The notes under the pieces: generated by a model | The model's input: the letters and a program-made list of their open reading frames with translations, nothing else | Databases searched by the model: none | What the model was told of the DNA's origin: nothing | Assembly (NCBI GenBank): GCA_942491735.1 | Contig: CALOCN010000014.1 | Span: forward strand, 3,286,001 to 3,350,000 | Source of the DNA: CALOCN01 sp942491735 | Lineage (GTDB): Bacteria; Eisenbacteria; RBG-16-71-46; JABDJR01 | Reading direction: 5' to 3' | DNA length: 64,000 nt | Part shown: piece by piece, positions 9,025 through 17,225 of the stretch | How the letters are laid out: each line of letters opens with the position of its first letter | Position numbering within the stretch: the first letter of the stretch is position 1 | Made by a program: the position numbers and the translations under genes

Positions 9025-10140
9025 TCAGAACGCTTCCTCCACACCGAAGTACACGCCGGTCGTCGAGTCGTTCTTGCCGAACCCCAGGTCCACGCGGATG
9101 TTGACGTGCTCATCGGCGTTGAAGAGGTATCTCAGACCGATGCCGTAGCTGGCATGGAACGAGTCCATGCGGTACGCGGACACATGCGGGCCCACCTGTC
9201 CGCCTCCGAAAAAGAAGACCCCCCCGAACTTCCACCAGAGGTGCCTGCGGTACTCGGCCTGGATCATCACGTAGGCCTTGTCCCGGTACCGGCCGTAGAA
9301 GTATCCGCGCATGCGGCTTGACCCCCCCAAGGCCGGCAGCTTATAGAACGGCGCCGAGCCGATCGAGAACTCCCCGTAGAGTTGAAAAGCCAACGCTCCC
9401 CATTCTCCCCAGGCGGGAAGGTACTCCCGGAAGTCAAGGGTCAACTGGGTGAATTCGTAGTCACTGCCAAGAAGCGTTGGATAGTAGATGGCCGAGATCG
9501 AATGGAACGCCCCCCGGGTCGGATAGAAGGTCTCATTCCGCGAGTCGGTAACCAGGGTCACCCCCACACCGGAGAGGATGCCCCCGTCGGCTCCCACCGT
9601 GGATGAGTCCTGGAGGTTCGGGTTGCCCATCGGATCCAGCACCCGATTCTGGGCGAAGTGATAGATCGCCCCGGATCGATCGAAAATGGGCAGGAGCGGC
9701 GGCCACTGGACTTCGGCTTCAACGTCCACGACGCTTTCCAGGTAGGGCGTTTCCGGTATGTCGGGGGTGTCGTTTCCGACGCCCCAGAACTTGCTCTCGT
9801 AGTGGCCGAAGCTGGCCGGAACGGAGACGTACCGCTCGTTGCGTGAGTAGTAGATCTTGGGGATCAGGCCGATCTTCCACTGCCCGTTCGACGTGTAGTA
9901 GCCGGAGAGCGATGTGCTGGAAGGCCGCAGGACGCTGTCCTCCCCCGCGTAGAAGGTCATGATCCCCCCCACGCCGAACGCGAGCTGGGTCTCGGGCGTG
10001 TAGTAGACGTAGGGGTACGCCTTGATGGAGCTCTTGTGGAACTCCACCGGAACGACTTCCTCTGCCGAGACGCCACCGGCGGTCAGACAGAGAATCGTGG
10101 CAAGCCAACCGATCCTGTTCAGCGCCTGGCTCTCCCGCAT
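9025..10140 (-). CDS. Omp85/Bac_surface_Ag-type outer-membrane beta-barrel protein
   Basis: 371 residues from the ATG at 10140, preceded by GGGAG. The signal peptide (MRESQALNRIGWLATILCLTAGGVSAEE) leads into KAYPYVYYTPETQLAFGVGGI and alternating amphipathic strands. The C-terminal half has the surface-antigen pattern SRNETFYPTRGAFHSISAIYY ... GGSSRMRGYFYGRYRDKAYVMIQAEYR, where the strictly patterned RG(Y/F) corresponds to the loop-6 VRGY/F motif of Omp85 barrels. It ends with Phe (VYFGVEEAF), as barrel proteins do. No POTRA domain is visible, so this is a short, POTRA-less member rather than BamA/TamA. Likely a 16-stranded outer-membrane pore or lipid/protein translocation accessory. Divergent from the Fur-family gene. 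Confidence 0.87.
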   Translation of the reverse strand: MRESQALNRIGWLATILCLTAGGVSAEEVVPVEFHKSSIKAYPYVYYTPETQLAFGVGGIMTFYAGEDSVLRPSSTSLSGYYTSNGQWKIGLIPKIYYSRNERYVSVPASFGHYESKFWGVGNDTPDIPETPYLESVVDVEAEVQWPPLLPIFDRSGAIYHFAQNRVLDPMGNPNLQDSSTVGADGGILSGVGVTLVTDSRNETFYPTRGAFHSISAIYYPTLLGSDYEFTQLTLDFREYLPAWGEWGALAFQLYGEFSIGSAPFYKLPALGGSSRMRGYFYGRYRDKAYVMIQAEYRRHLWWKFGGVFFFGGGQVGPHVSAYRMDSFHASYGIGLRYLFNADEHVNIRVDLGFGKNDSTTGVYFGVEEAF

Positions 10141-10276
10141 TGGATGCTCCCGCCGGTGTTGTCCCGCCAAACCCCTCAATCCATTGACACTCGCGCTGTA
10201 GCATAGGGAGACGCGCTGGGGGGGTCTACTCGTAAAAGTACCTGCTCCCCCCGTGGATTCCAGGGCACATCGGACA

Positions 10277-10311
10277 TTGACAGCATCCACTTTTATATCT
10301 AGTCTAAAGTC
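10277..10311 (+). promoter_or_regulatory. Promoter and operator of the Fur/PerR-type gene (leaderless)
   Basis: TTGACA (10277-10282), a 17-bp spacer, and TAGTCT (10300-10305) put +1 exactly on the ATG at 10312; no Shine-Dalgarno is present. The imperfect 15-bp dyad TTATATCTAGTCTAA (10293-10307) covers the -10 element and resembles the palindrome-like site upstream of katG, suggesting autorepression. Confidence 0.55.
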
Positions 10312-10722
10312 ATGTCGACACCCGAAAGCTCCGTCCTGAGGGACCATGGAATCAACCCTTCGGCCCAACGCGTGGCGGTGGCGCAGTATGTCCTGCACAC
10401 CGGCCAACATCCCTCCGCCGACGAGGTATGGACCCGCGTGCGGAAACGGTTCCCGCACGTGTCGCGGGCCACGATCTACAACACGCTCAATCTGTTCGTG
10501 GAGAAGGGACTGCTTCGGCAGGTCTGCCTCATGGAAGGTCGCGTGGTGTTCGACTCGAACACCGAGGAGCATCACCACTTCATCGACGAGGAGTCGGGCA
10601 GGATCCACGATGTCCCCTGGGACGCCATCCAGGTGTCGGATGTTTCCAACCTCGAAGGGTTCGACGTTCGTCAGTACCAGGTTGTCCTGCGAGGCAAGGC
10701 CCGGGGGAGGAAAAAACGCTAG
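10312..10722 (+). CDS. Fur-family peroxide/metal-responsive regulator (PerR-like)
   Basis: 136 residues. An N-terminal winged helix (INPSAQRVAVAQYVLHTGQHPSADEVWTRVRKRFPHVSRATIYNTLNLFVEKGLL) matches the Fur/PerR/Zur DNA-binding domain, followed by the dimerisation/metal domain with EEHHHFIDEESGRIHDV. In most Fur proteins this stretch is HHHxxCxxCG; here the CxxC is FIDEESG and no second C-terminal CxxC exists, so the structural Zn(Cys4) site is absent, as in some PerR/Irr-type members. The katG gene lies directly downstream with an independent promoter overlaid by palindromes, so repression of katG relieved by peroxide is the natural inference. The ATG at 10312 is supported by the promoter placement. 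Confidence 0.88.
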   Translation: MSTPESSVLRDHGINPSAQRVAVAQYVLHTGQHPSADEVWTRVRKRFPHVSRATIYNTLNLFVEKGLLRQVCLMEGRVVFDSNTEEHHHFIDEESGRIHDVPWDAIQVSDVSNLEGFDVRQYQVVLRGKARGRKKR

Positions 10723-10751
10723 GAGAACAGGCAAACAAGTTTTGCGCAGGG

Positions 10752-10784
10752 TTTAGATCGAATCTACTACTGGATATTATCCAG
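10752..10784 (+). promoter_or_regulatory. katG promoter overlaid by two dyad operators
   Basis: TTTAGA (10752-10757), a 17-bp spacer, TATTAT (10775-10780). The first dyad TAGATcgaATCTA (10754-10766) overlaps the -35. The second, CTGGATATTATCCAG (10770-10784), is a perfect 7-1-7 palindrome over the -10 and has the architecture of Fur/PerR boxes. A GGAGG (10794-10798) precedes the ATG at 10803. Confidence 0.6.
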
Positions 10785-10802
10785 ATCCGACAGGAGGAAG
10801 CC

Positions 10803-13094
10803 ATGAAACCCAGGAACCTGATCAGAGTCCCATTGATAGGCTTCGCGGTCCTCGGTACCGCGCTCCCCGTATTCGCGCAGGATTCGCCTGCGCACGGTGA
10901 CGCCCACGAACTCATGACCGGTCAGGCCATGACGAACCAGGACTGGTGGCCCAACCAGTTGGACCTCGGGATCCTTCACCAGAACTCCGCCCTCAGCAAT
11001 CCCCTCGGGGAGTCCTTCGACTACGCGGCCGAGTTCAACAAGCTCGACCTCGCCGCCCTGAAGAAGGACATCAACGAGGCCATGACGACGTCGCAGGACT
11101 GGTGGCCGGCGGATTGGGGCAACTACGGTCCCCTCTTCATCCGCATGGCATGGCACAGCGCCGGTACCTACCGCGTGACCGATGGTCGCGGCGGCGCCTC
11201 CGACGGCACCCAACGCTTCGCTCCGCTCAACAGCTGGCCCGACAACGCAAACCTCGACAAGGCCCGCCGCGTCCTGTGGCCCATCAAGCAGAAGTACGGG
11301 CAGCGGATCTCGTGGGCCGACCTCATGGTCCTGGCCGGGAATGTCGCCCTGGAGAACGCGGGTCTCAAGACATTCGGCTTCGGCGGCGGTCGTGCGGACG
11401 TGTGGGAGCCCCAGAAGGACATCTACTGGGGCCCCGAGGGCCAGTGGCTGGCCGACGCCCGCTACTCCGGCGACCGCAATCTGGCAAACCCACTGGCCGC
11501 CGTCCAGATGGGTCTCATCTACGTCAACCCCGAGGGACCCAACGGCAAGCCGGATCCGCTTGCCGCGGCCAAGGACATCCGTACCACCTTCGCCCGCATG
11601 GCCATGAACGACGAGGAGACGGTGGCCCTGATCGCCGGCGGACACACCCTCGGCAAGACCCACGGCGCCGGCCCGGCGAGCCATGTCGGCCCCGAACCGG
11701 AGGCTGCTCCGCTCGAGGAACAGGGCCTCGGATGGAAGAGCGACTACAAGAGCGGCAAGGGCGCCGACACCATCACCAGTGGTCTTGAGGGCGCATGGAC
11801 CCCCACGCCGACGAAGTGGTCGAGTTCCTTCCTCACCGGGTTGCTCGCCTATGAATGGGAGCTCACCAAGAGCCCGGCCGGTGCCTGGCAGTGGACCCCG
11901 AAGTTCGGCCCGGAAGTAGTTCCCGACGCCCACATCGAAGGCAAGCAGCACAAGATCATGATGCTCACGACCGACGTCGCGCTCATCCGGGATCCGGCCT
12001 ACCGGGAGATCTCGGAGCGCTTCGCCAACGATCCGGAGGCGTTCAACGACGCCTTCGCCCGGGCGTGGTACAAGCTTACCCATCGCGACATGGGTCCTCA
12101 CGCGCGTCTGCTGGGTCCCGAGGTGGCCCCGGTGCAGGTCTGGCAGGATCCCGTTCCCGCGGCGGATCACGACCTGCTCGACGACCGGGACATCGCGACC
12201 CTGAAGGACAGGATCCTTGCCTCCGGTCCCTCGGTGTCCCAGCTCGTCTCGACCGCATGGGCGTCGGCTTCGACCTATCGGGATAGCGACAAGCGAGGCG
12301 GTGCCAACGGCGCGCGAATCGCCCTGGCCCCGCAGAAGGACTGGGAGGTCAACGAACCGGCCGAGCTCGCGGTCGTCCTCGAGGCCTTGGGGCGGGTGCA
12401 GTCGGAGTTCAACGGCATGCAGAAGGGCGACAAGGAGGTCTCGATGGCCGACCTGATCGTCCTCGGCGGCTGCGCCGCGGTGGAGGCGGCAGCCAAGGAG
12501 GCCGGATACGACGTGACCGTCCCCTTCGCACCGGGTCGCACCGACGCCACGGCCGAAATGACCGACGAGGACTCGTTCGCGTTCCTTCGTCCCATGACCG
12601 AGGGGTTCCGCAACTACATCGGTGATGAGCACTTCCGTCGGCCGGAGACAGAGCTGATCGACCGGGCCAACCAACTCACCCTGACCGCGCCCGAGATGGC
12701 CGTGCTCGTGGGTGGCCTGCGCGTGCTGGGGGCAAACCACGCCGATACGGAGTACGGTGTCTTCACCTCGCGTACGGGCACCCTGACCAACGACTTCTTC
12801 ACCAACCTGCTCGACATGAGAACCGAGTGGAAGCCGTCCGGGGAGGGAGACTACCTGTACGCGGGATATGACCGGGAGACCGGCGACCTGAAGTGGACCG
12901 CCACATCGATCGATCTCGTGTTCGGATCCAACTCGCAGCTGCGCGCCGTGGCCGAAGTCTATGCCAGCGATGATGCCGGGGAGAAGTTCGTGGAGGACTT
13001 CGTCGCGGCCTGGGCCAAGGTCATGAACCTGGATCGGTTCGACCTGACCCTGATGGCCGACGCCGGCGAGGCAGGACCGGCGAACGGCGACTGA
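10803..13094 (+). CDS. katG: Exported catalase-peroxidase KatG
   Basis: 763 residues. A signal peptide (MKPRNLIRVPLIGFAVLGTALPVFAQD) precedes the full two-domain catalase-peroxidase, so this is a periplasmic KatP-like form. The N-terminal heme domain has the distal Arg/Trp/His block FIRMAWHSAGTYR, the proximal-His motif GGHTLGKTHG and the covalent Trp-Tyr-Met adduct residues (Trp in RMAWHS, Tyr in LIYVNPEGP, Met in ARMAMNDEET). The C-terminal degenerate domain carries LVSTAWASASTYRDSDKRGGANGARI and GVFTSRTGTLTNDFFTNLLDM. It degrades H2O2 by catalase and peroxidase activity. It lies directly behind the PerR-like gene and has its own promoter with two dyads, consistent with peroxide induction. 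Confidence 0.97.
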   Translation: MKPRNLIRVPLIGFAVLGTALPVFAQDSPAHGDAHELMTGQAMTNQDWWPNQLDLGILHQNSALSNPLGESFDYAAEFNKLDLAALKKDINEAMTTSQDWWPADWGNYGPLFIRMAWHSAGTYRVTDGRGGASDGTQRFAPLNSWPDNANLDKARRVLWPIKQKYGQRISWADLMVLAGNVALENAGLKTFGFGGGRADVWEPQKDIYWGPEGQWLADARYSGDRNLANPLAAVQMGLIYVNPEGPNGKPDPLAAAKDIRTTFARMAMNDEETVALIAGGHTLGKTHGAGPASHVGPEPEAAPLEEQGLGWKSDYKSGKGADTITSGLEGAWTPTPTKWSSSFLTGLLAYEWELTKSPAGAWQWTPKFGPEVVPDAHIEGKQHKIMMLTTDVALIRDPAYREISERFANDPEAFNDAFARAWYKLTHRDMGPHARLLGPEVAPVQVWQDPVPAADHDLLDDRDIATLKDRILASGPSVSQLVSTAWASASTYRDSDKRGGANGARIALAPQKDWEVNEPAELAVVLEALGRVQSEFNGMQKGDKEVSMADLIVLGGCAAVEAAAKEAGYDVTVPFAPGRTDATAEMTDEDSFAFLRPMTEGFRNYIGDEHFRRPETELIDRANQLTLTAPEMAVLVGGLRVLGANHADTEYGVFTSRTGTLTNDFFTNLLDMRTEWKPSGEGDYLYAGYDRETGDLKWTATSIDLVFGSNSQLRAVAEVYASDDAGEKFVEDFVAAWAKVMNLDRFDLTLMADAGEAGPANGD

Positions 13095-13124
13095 TCACCC
13101 GGGCCACGGTTACGGGACTGCTAT

Positions 13125-13151
13125 CGGGCGGGGGGCGCGTCCCCTCGCCCG
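13125..13151. terminator. GC-rich hairpin between convergent genes
   Basis: CGGGCG-GGGG / CCCC-T-CGCCCG stem (13125-13134 with 13141-13151) between the convergent katG and the gene ending at 13208. No T-tract follows, so it may be only a factor-dependent or mRNA-stabilising hairpin. Confidence 0.35.
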
Positions 13152-13207
13152 TTCCCGATCCGGGCCAGGCGCTTCACTCCAGGAAAGGCGCCGCAGTGAG
13201 CCAGGTT

Positions 13208-15607
13208 TCATCTCAGGCGCACGACGCGCCTCGTCCCCGCCAATCCGTCCCTCTCCACGGAGAGGAAGTACACGCCCGGCGCTGCGGCTTGCCCACCCGA
13301 ACCCAGCCCGTCCCAGTGAATCCGGAATGGCCCCGCGGGCACCTGACCCTCCACCAGAGAGCGCACGAGTCGTCCCTGGACATCCAGCACCTCCGCCCGA
13401 AGATGGCTCGGATGCTCCAGAGTGATCTCCAGTGTGGTCGACGCACGGAAGGGATTCGGCGAGGCGTGGGGTAATACGAGCCGGGGAACGAACGGATCGT
13501 AGGCGGACGTGGTGGACTCGGTCCATCGCGCGACTTGCCTCGAGACCTTCCCACCGGCAGTGAGCATGTAGCCGGTAACCCAAAGCGAACCGTCGGCGAC
13601 GGCGACATCATTCAGTGCCGAGTAGCCCGAGTAGACACCACTGCCAAGCGGGCTCCAGATCGTCCCGTCGTATGCCGCAACATTGCTCGCGGCAACGCCG
13701 GCCACGGAGGTAAAGGCTCCCGCGGCCATCAGACGGCCATGGTAGATCGTGAACCCCGTGATCCGAGGAGACGACGAGATGGTCGAGGCGACATCACCCA
13801 GGGCAAACCAGCTTGCCCCGTCGTAGCCGGCCAGACCGGCCGCCACCACCGGCCCCGCGCTCTCGAAGGTCCCTCCAACAATGAGGTTGCCCTCGAACAC
13901 CTGCATGGCCAGAGGCTCGCCGTACTCGAGCCCGACGCCGAGCTTGCGCACGTCGACCCCGTCGTAGGCGGCAATCCGACGGACAAAAAGGGTCCCCACC
14001 TGGCCGAAGTCGCCGGCAAAGTAGAGTTCACCGCCCATTTCCGCCATGGCGGCAATCGGTCCATTGACCGCGACTCCCGGCACCGTCTCCCACACCGATC
14101 CGCTCCACCGCCACAGGTGCTCGGTAGGCGAACCCGTGGAACTCAACCCGCAGTAGAGTGCACCGTCGTACTCCTGGAACACCTCGGGGACGGTACCTGC
14201 CGGGAGCCCGGCGTCCATGGGGGTCCAGACGGATCCATCCCATGCCTGGACCTGCTGGGGGGGATCGGCCGAGGCGACCAGAAGCCCGTTCCAGACCGCG
14301 AGAGCCCTGGGCTCGGCGTCCAGCCCGAGTTCCACCCAACCGGTCCCTTCGAAGCGGGCCACATCCTTGGTTGGGGTGTAGTAGTGACCCGAGCCACCGA
14401 TACCGATGTGCAGACGCCCCTGAAACTCGACGGCCTGGTGGGCGGTGTACCAGAGACCCAGTGGGCGCAACAACGGCGGGGTCCACTTGCGTGCCTGTGT
14501 ACCCACATAGGTGCTGTTGGATGACCCGAGAGTGTGCAGGGCACCGTCATGGAAGAATCCGTGGTTTCGATTCCGGTCTTCGCCCATGCGTTCCCAACGG
14601 GCTCCTGTCCAGCGTGCTGTACCACCGCTGAGACTGGCCCCCTCCCCGGTCCTGTCGAAGTCACCGCAAGCGATAAGGAACTCCGGATCGCTGGCGAAGC
14701 TGCGGACGATCGCGGTCCCGGAGCCAGATTCCTCAAGCCCGTAGCCGAGTCCGGCCCAGTCAACGCCGTCGTACGAGGCAGCGCACAAGGCACTGCCAGG
14801 CACCCCCCCCACGTCTGTGAACTCGCCGCCGACAACGAGATCCCCCTGCCACGTGGTAATGGCATGGACCGGACCATCAGGGGATCCAGGAATGGAGGCC
14901 CAGGACGCCCCACCCCAGACGGCCAGGAAGTCCGCGGGGCCGCCGGAGGCGGTCTGGAAATCGCCGCCGGCATGGAGGAGTCCGTCATGCACCCAGACGG
15001 TGCGCACCGTGCCGGTTCCCAGCCCCACGCCCAGGGCCGACCAGGACACCCCGTTCCATGCGGCAATGCCGGTCGCGGCGACCCCACCAATATCGGCAAA
15101 GTCACCGCACGCGATCAGGCTCCCGTCGTAGGCAATGAGATCGTGGAGGGTGCCGGATGACGGGCCGGGCACCGCATTCCAGGAGGTGCCGCTCCAGTAG
15201 GCGATATCGTTGGTGGCCACGATCCCGGCCATAGTGAAATCCCCGCCGGCATAGAGGTTCCCACCCCACTCGTAGAGAACCCGCACGTCCCCGTCGATAC
15301 CCACGCCAAGCGGCTGCCAGGCGGCGCCGTCCCAACGCGCGACACCGGACAGAACCGTCCCATGTTCGTCCTGGCTCAGGTCGCCCCCCACGACGAGGTC
15401 CCCGTTGTAGGTTGTCCCGGCGTAGAGGACGGAAGGATCGGTGGTGCCGAGGGGACGGGCATAGAGTTCGTCATAGTTCACCCAGTTCGCGCCGTAGGGA
15501 TTGGCGTAGTCGGGCGACCAGTTGTCATCCGGAACGCCGCTCGCGGGCTGCGCCGGAACGAGCAACAACAGGACTCCTATCGCCCGGAGCAGGCTCGCAC
15601 GGTTCAT
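13208..15607 (-). CDS. Large secreted propeller-repeat protein with sorting domain
   Basis: 799 residues from the ATG at 15607 (start of the signal peptide MNRASLLRAIGVLLLLVPAQPAS; GGAG upstream). The body is built from ~50-residue repeats such as VARWDGAAWQPLGVGIDGDVRVL..GGNLYAGGDFT and IAAWNGVSWSALGVGLGTGTVRTVWVHDGLLHAGGDF, at least ten copies; W-x-G-x-x-W plus LxAGGxF is a known propeller-like repeat of uncharacterised secreted proteins in FCB bacteria. The C-terminal ~85 residues are the FlgD-Ig-like sorting domain (HASPNPFRASTTLEITLE, EVLDVQGRLVRSL, APGVYFLSVERDG). Surface or extracellular location is inferred; function unknown. Convergent with katG. Confidence 0.87.
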   Translation of the reverse strand: MNRASLLRAIGVLLLLVPAQPASGVPDDNWSPDYANPYGANWVNYDELYARPLGTTDPSVLYAGTTYNGDLVVGGDLSQDEHGTVLSGVARWDGAAWQPLGVGIDGDVRVLYEWGGNLYAGGDFTMAGIVATNDIAYWSGTSWNAVPGPSSGTLHDLIAYDGSLIACGDFADIGGVAATGIAAWNGVSWSALGVGLGTGTVRTVWVHDGLLHAGGDFQTASGGPADFLAVWGGASWASIPGSPDGPVHAITTWQGDLVVGGEFTDVGGVPGSALCAASYDGVDWAGLGYGLEESGSGTAIVRSFASDPEFLIACGDFDRTGEGASLSGGTARWTGARWERMGEDRNRNHGFFHDGALHTLGSSNSTYVGTQARKWTPPLLRPLGLWYTAHQAVEFQGRLHIGIGGSGHYYTPTKDVARFEGTGWVELGLDAEPRALAVWNGLLVASADPPQQVQAWDGSVWTPMDAGLPAGTVPEVFQEYDGALYCGLSSTGSPTEHLWRWSGSVWETVPGVAVNGPIAAMAEMGGELYFAGDFGQVGTLFVRRIAAYDGVDVRKLGVGLEYGEPLAMQVFEGNLIVGGTFESAGPVVAAGLAGYDGASWFALGDVASTISSSPRITGFTIYHGRLMAAGAFTSVAGVAASNVAAYDGTIWSPLGSGVYSGYSALNDVAVADGSLWVTGYMLTAGGKVSRQVARWTESTTSAYDPFVPRLVLPHASPNPFRASTTLEITLEHPSHLRAEVLDVQGRLVRSLVEGQVPAGPFRIHWDGLGSGGQAAAPGVYFLSVERDGLAGTRRVVRLR

Positions 15608-15698
15608 GTCGACTCCAGTCGGGGGAGGCCGTTCAGCACTATCCCCTAATATAGACGAGGATCTGCAATCTTGCATGTCTGGCTGGGGGGGGAGGTCG

Positions 15699-16679
15699 TC
15701 AGTTGCGGGCCGCAGCAACCTGGAAGGTTCGCTGATACGACCCCGGCGAGGTCCCCACCACGCGCTTGAAATGCAGCCGCATGAGCTGGGCGTCGGAGAA
15801 CCCGGCCCGTTCCGCCACGGTCTCCAGCGGTAGTGACGTGGTTTCGAGCAGGGATTGCACGGCGCGGACCCGCTCGTTCTGGAGCCACCGGTGCGGCGTG
15901 GTCCCGGCGCGCTGCTTGAACCTCCGGGTGAACGTCCGAACGGACATACGGGCGCGGCGGGCCATGCTTTCGACAGTGTGCGCCCGGTGCAGTTCCGCGC
16001 GCACGGCGTCTAGAATCCTGGCGAAGGCATCCTCGTCCGGTTCGTCGTTCACCGGTGAGCCAATGAACTGCTTCTGTCCCCCATCCCGCTGGGGCGGTAC
16101 CACGAGTCGTCGCGCGACCGTGTTCGCGATGGCGGCGCCGAAGTCCCGGCGCACCAGGTGCAAACCCATGTCGATCCCCGCCGCGCTGCCCGCGGACGTG
16201 ATCACATTGCCTTCGTCGACGTAGAGAACGTCCGGATCGACGCTGATCCGCGGGTAGAGACGGGCCAGCCGGTCCGCGTACTTCCAGTGGGTGGTCGCTC
16301 GTTTTCCGTCCAGGAGTCCTGCGGCGGCGAGCACGAAGACCCCCGAGCAGACCGAGAGGATGCGGGCTCCCTCGGCGTGGGCGCGCCGGAGTTTACGAAT
16401 CAGCGCCTCGGGGACGGTCCCTTCAACCCCGTTCTCGCCACGCCATCCGGGAATGACGAGGGTCCCGGCCCGATCCAGCATCCGCAGGGTGTACGGCGCC
16501 TCGATCCGGATGCCACCGCACGCCCGAAGGGGGCCCGGTTCCAGGCCCACCACGCGCAGGCGGTACCACGTTTCGAATTCCGGACGCGGCAACCCGAAGA
16601 GCTCGGTCATGATACCGAACTCGAAGGTGCGCAGGCCGTCGTAGGCGAGCAGGGCCACGGTCAGGGGATTGCGGTGCAT
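15699..16679 (-). CDS. GlxA/FtrA-type AraC regulator with DJ-1/PfpI-like N-terminal domain
   Basis: 326 residues. Residues about 7-180 form a DJ-1/PfpI (GATase1-like) domain with the nucleophile-elbow Cys in RILSVCSGVFVLAAAGLL and the downstream GSAAGIDMGLHLVRRDFG. Residues about 220-320 carry the double HTH of AraC regulators (TVESMARRARMSVRTFTRRFKQRAGTTPHRWLQNERVRAVQSLLE ... VAERAGFSDAQLMRLHFKRVVGTSPGSYQRTF). This is the layout of FtrA/GlxA-family activators. It is divergent from a rhodanese gene, an arrangement often seen for FtrA homologues, so it may control sulfur/cyanide-type chemistry. A good sigma-70 promoter puts +1 on its ATG. Confidence 0.93.
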   Translation of the reverse strand: MHRNPLTVALLAYDGLRTFEFGIMTELFGLPRPEFETWYRLRVVGLEPGPLRACGGIRIEAPYTLRMLDRAGTLVIPGWRGENGVEGTVPEALIRKLRRAHAEGARILSVCSGVFVLAAAGLLDGKRATTHWKYADRLARLYPRISVDPDVLYVDEGNVITSAGSAAGIDMGLHLVRRDFGAAIANTVARRLVVPPQRDGGQKQFIGSPVNDEPDEDAFARILDAVRAELHRAHTVESMARRARMSVRTFTRRFKQRAGTTPHRWLQNERVRAVQSLLETTSLPLETVAERAGFSDAQLMRLHFKRVVGTSPGSYQRTFQVAAARN

Positions 16680-16685
16680 GGCCGT

Positions 16686-16714
16686 ATTTTATTGCATATT
16701 GTCTTTTGTGCCAA
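16686..16714 (-). promoter_or_regulatory. Sigma-70-like promoter giving a leaderless regulator mRNA
   Basis: Read on the minus strand: TTGGCA (16714-16709), a 17-bp spacer, TAAAAT (16691-16686). The predicted +1 coincides with the A of the ATG at 16679. No Shine-Dalgarno precedes that ATG. Confidence 0.55.
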
Positions 16715-16793
16715 TGGCCGAAAGCGCGAGGACAGCGGATAGTGATGGCCAATCCGAACCGGCCCCCTCCGACCCCACCCGATGGAGACCCCG

Positions 16794-17210
16794 ATGAAGA
16801 CACGCTTGAAGAACCTGGTGACCGAGGTCGAAACGCCCCCCTCCCCCGAGGCTCTAGCCCATTTCAAGGCGAAGCTGACCCACGAGACCGACTGCTGGGA
16901 CGTGCACCACACCCAGGACCTGGAGGATCGAGGGTTCGTCCTGGCCGACGTCCGCTCTCCGGATGCCTTTGCCAGGGGTCACCTGCCGGGCGCGGTGAAC
17001 CTGCCCACGAATACCCTGTCGTCCCAGCGTCTGGCCGAATACGCGCAGGAGACCCTGTTCGTTGTCTACTGCGCGGGGCCGCACTGCAACGGGTCCACCC
17101 GGGCCGCGATCCGCCTCGCCCGGCTGGGACGGCCGGTCAAGGAGATGATCGGGGGAATCACCGGCTGGCTGGACGAGGGCTTCGACCTGGAGAGTACCGA
17201 CGACGACTGA
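16794..17210 (+). CDS. Single-domain rhodanese-like sulfurtransferase
   Basis: 138 residues from the ATG at 16794, which has GGAG six bases upstream; an in-frame ATG at 16782 would add four residues but overlaps that site. The rhodanese fold is recognisable: GFVLADVRSPDAFARGHLPGAVNLP, then the active-site loop VYCAGPHCNGSTRAAIRLARLGRPVKEMIGGITGWLDEGF. The active-site Cys is the second one of CAGPHCNGSTR (C-x4-R loop). Such proteins transfer sulfane sulfur or act as redox/cyanide-detoxifying enzymes. It is transcribed away from the FtrA/GlxA-type regulator, its probable controller. Confidence 0.92.
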   Translation: MKTRLKNLVTEVETPPSPEALAHFKAKLTHETDCWDVHHTQDLEDRGFVLADVRSPDAFARGHLPGAVNLPTNTLSSQRLAEYAQETLFVVYCAGPHCNGSTRAAIRLARLGRPVKEMIGGITGWLDEGFDLESTDDD

Positions 17211-17225
17211 CCGGGATCGGTTGGC

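Noticed and set aside
10767..12740. 657-codon frame antisense to katG
   Set aside because: High-GC shadow of a strongly conserved gene; Arg/Gly/Val-rich and unlike any family.
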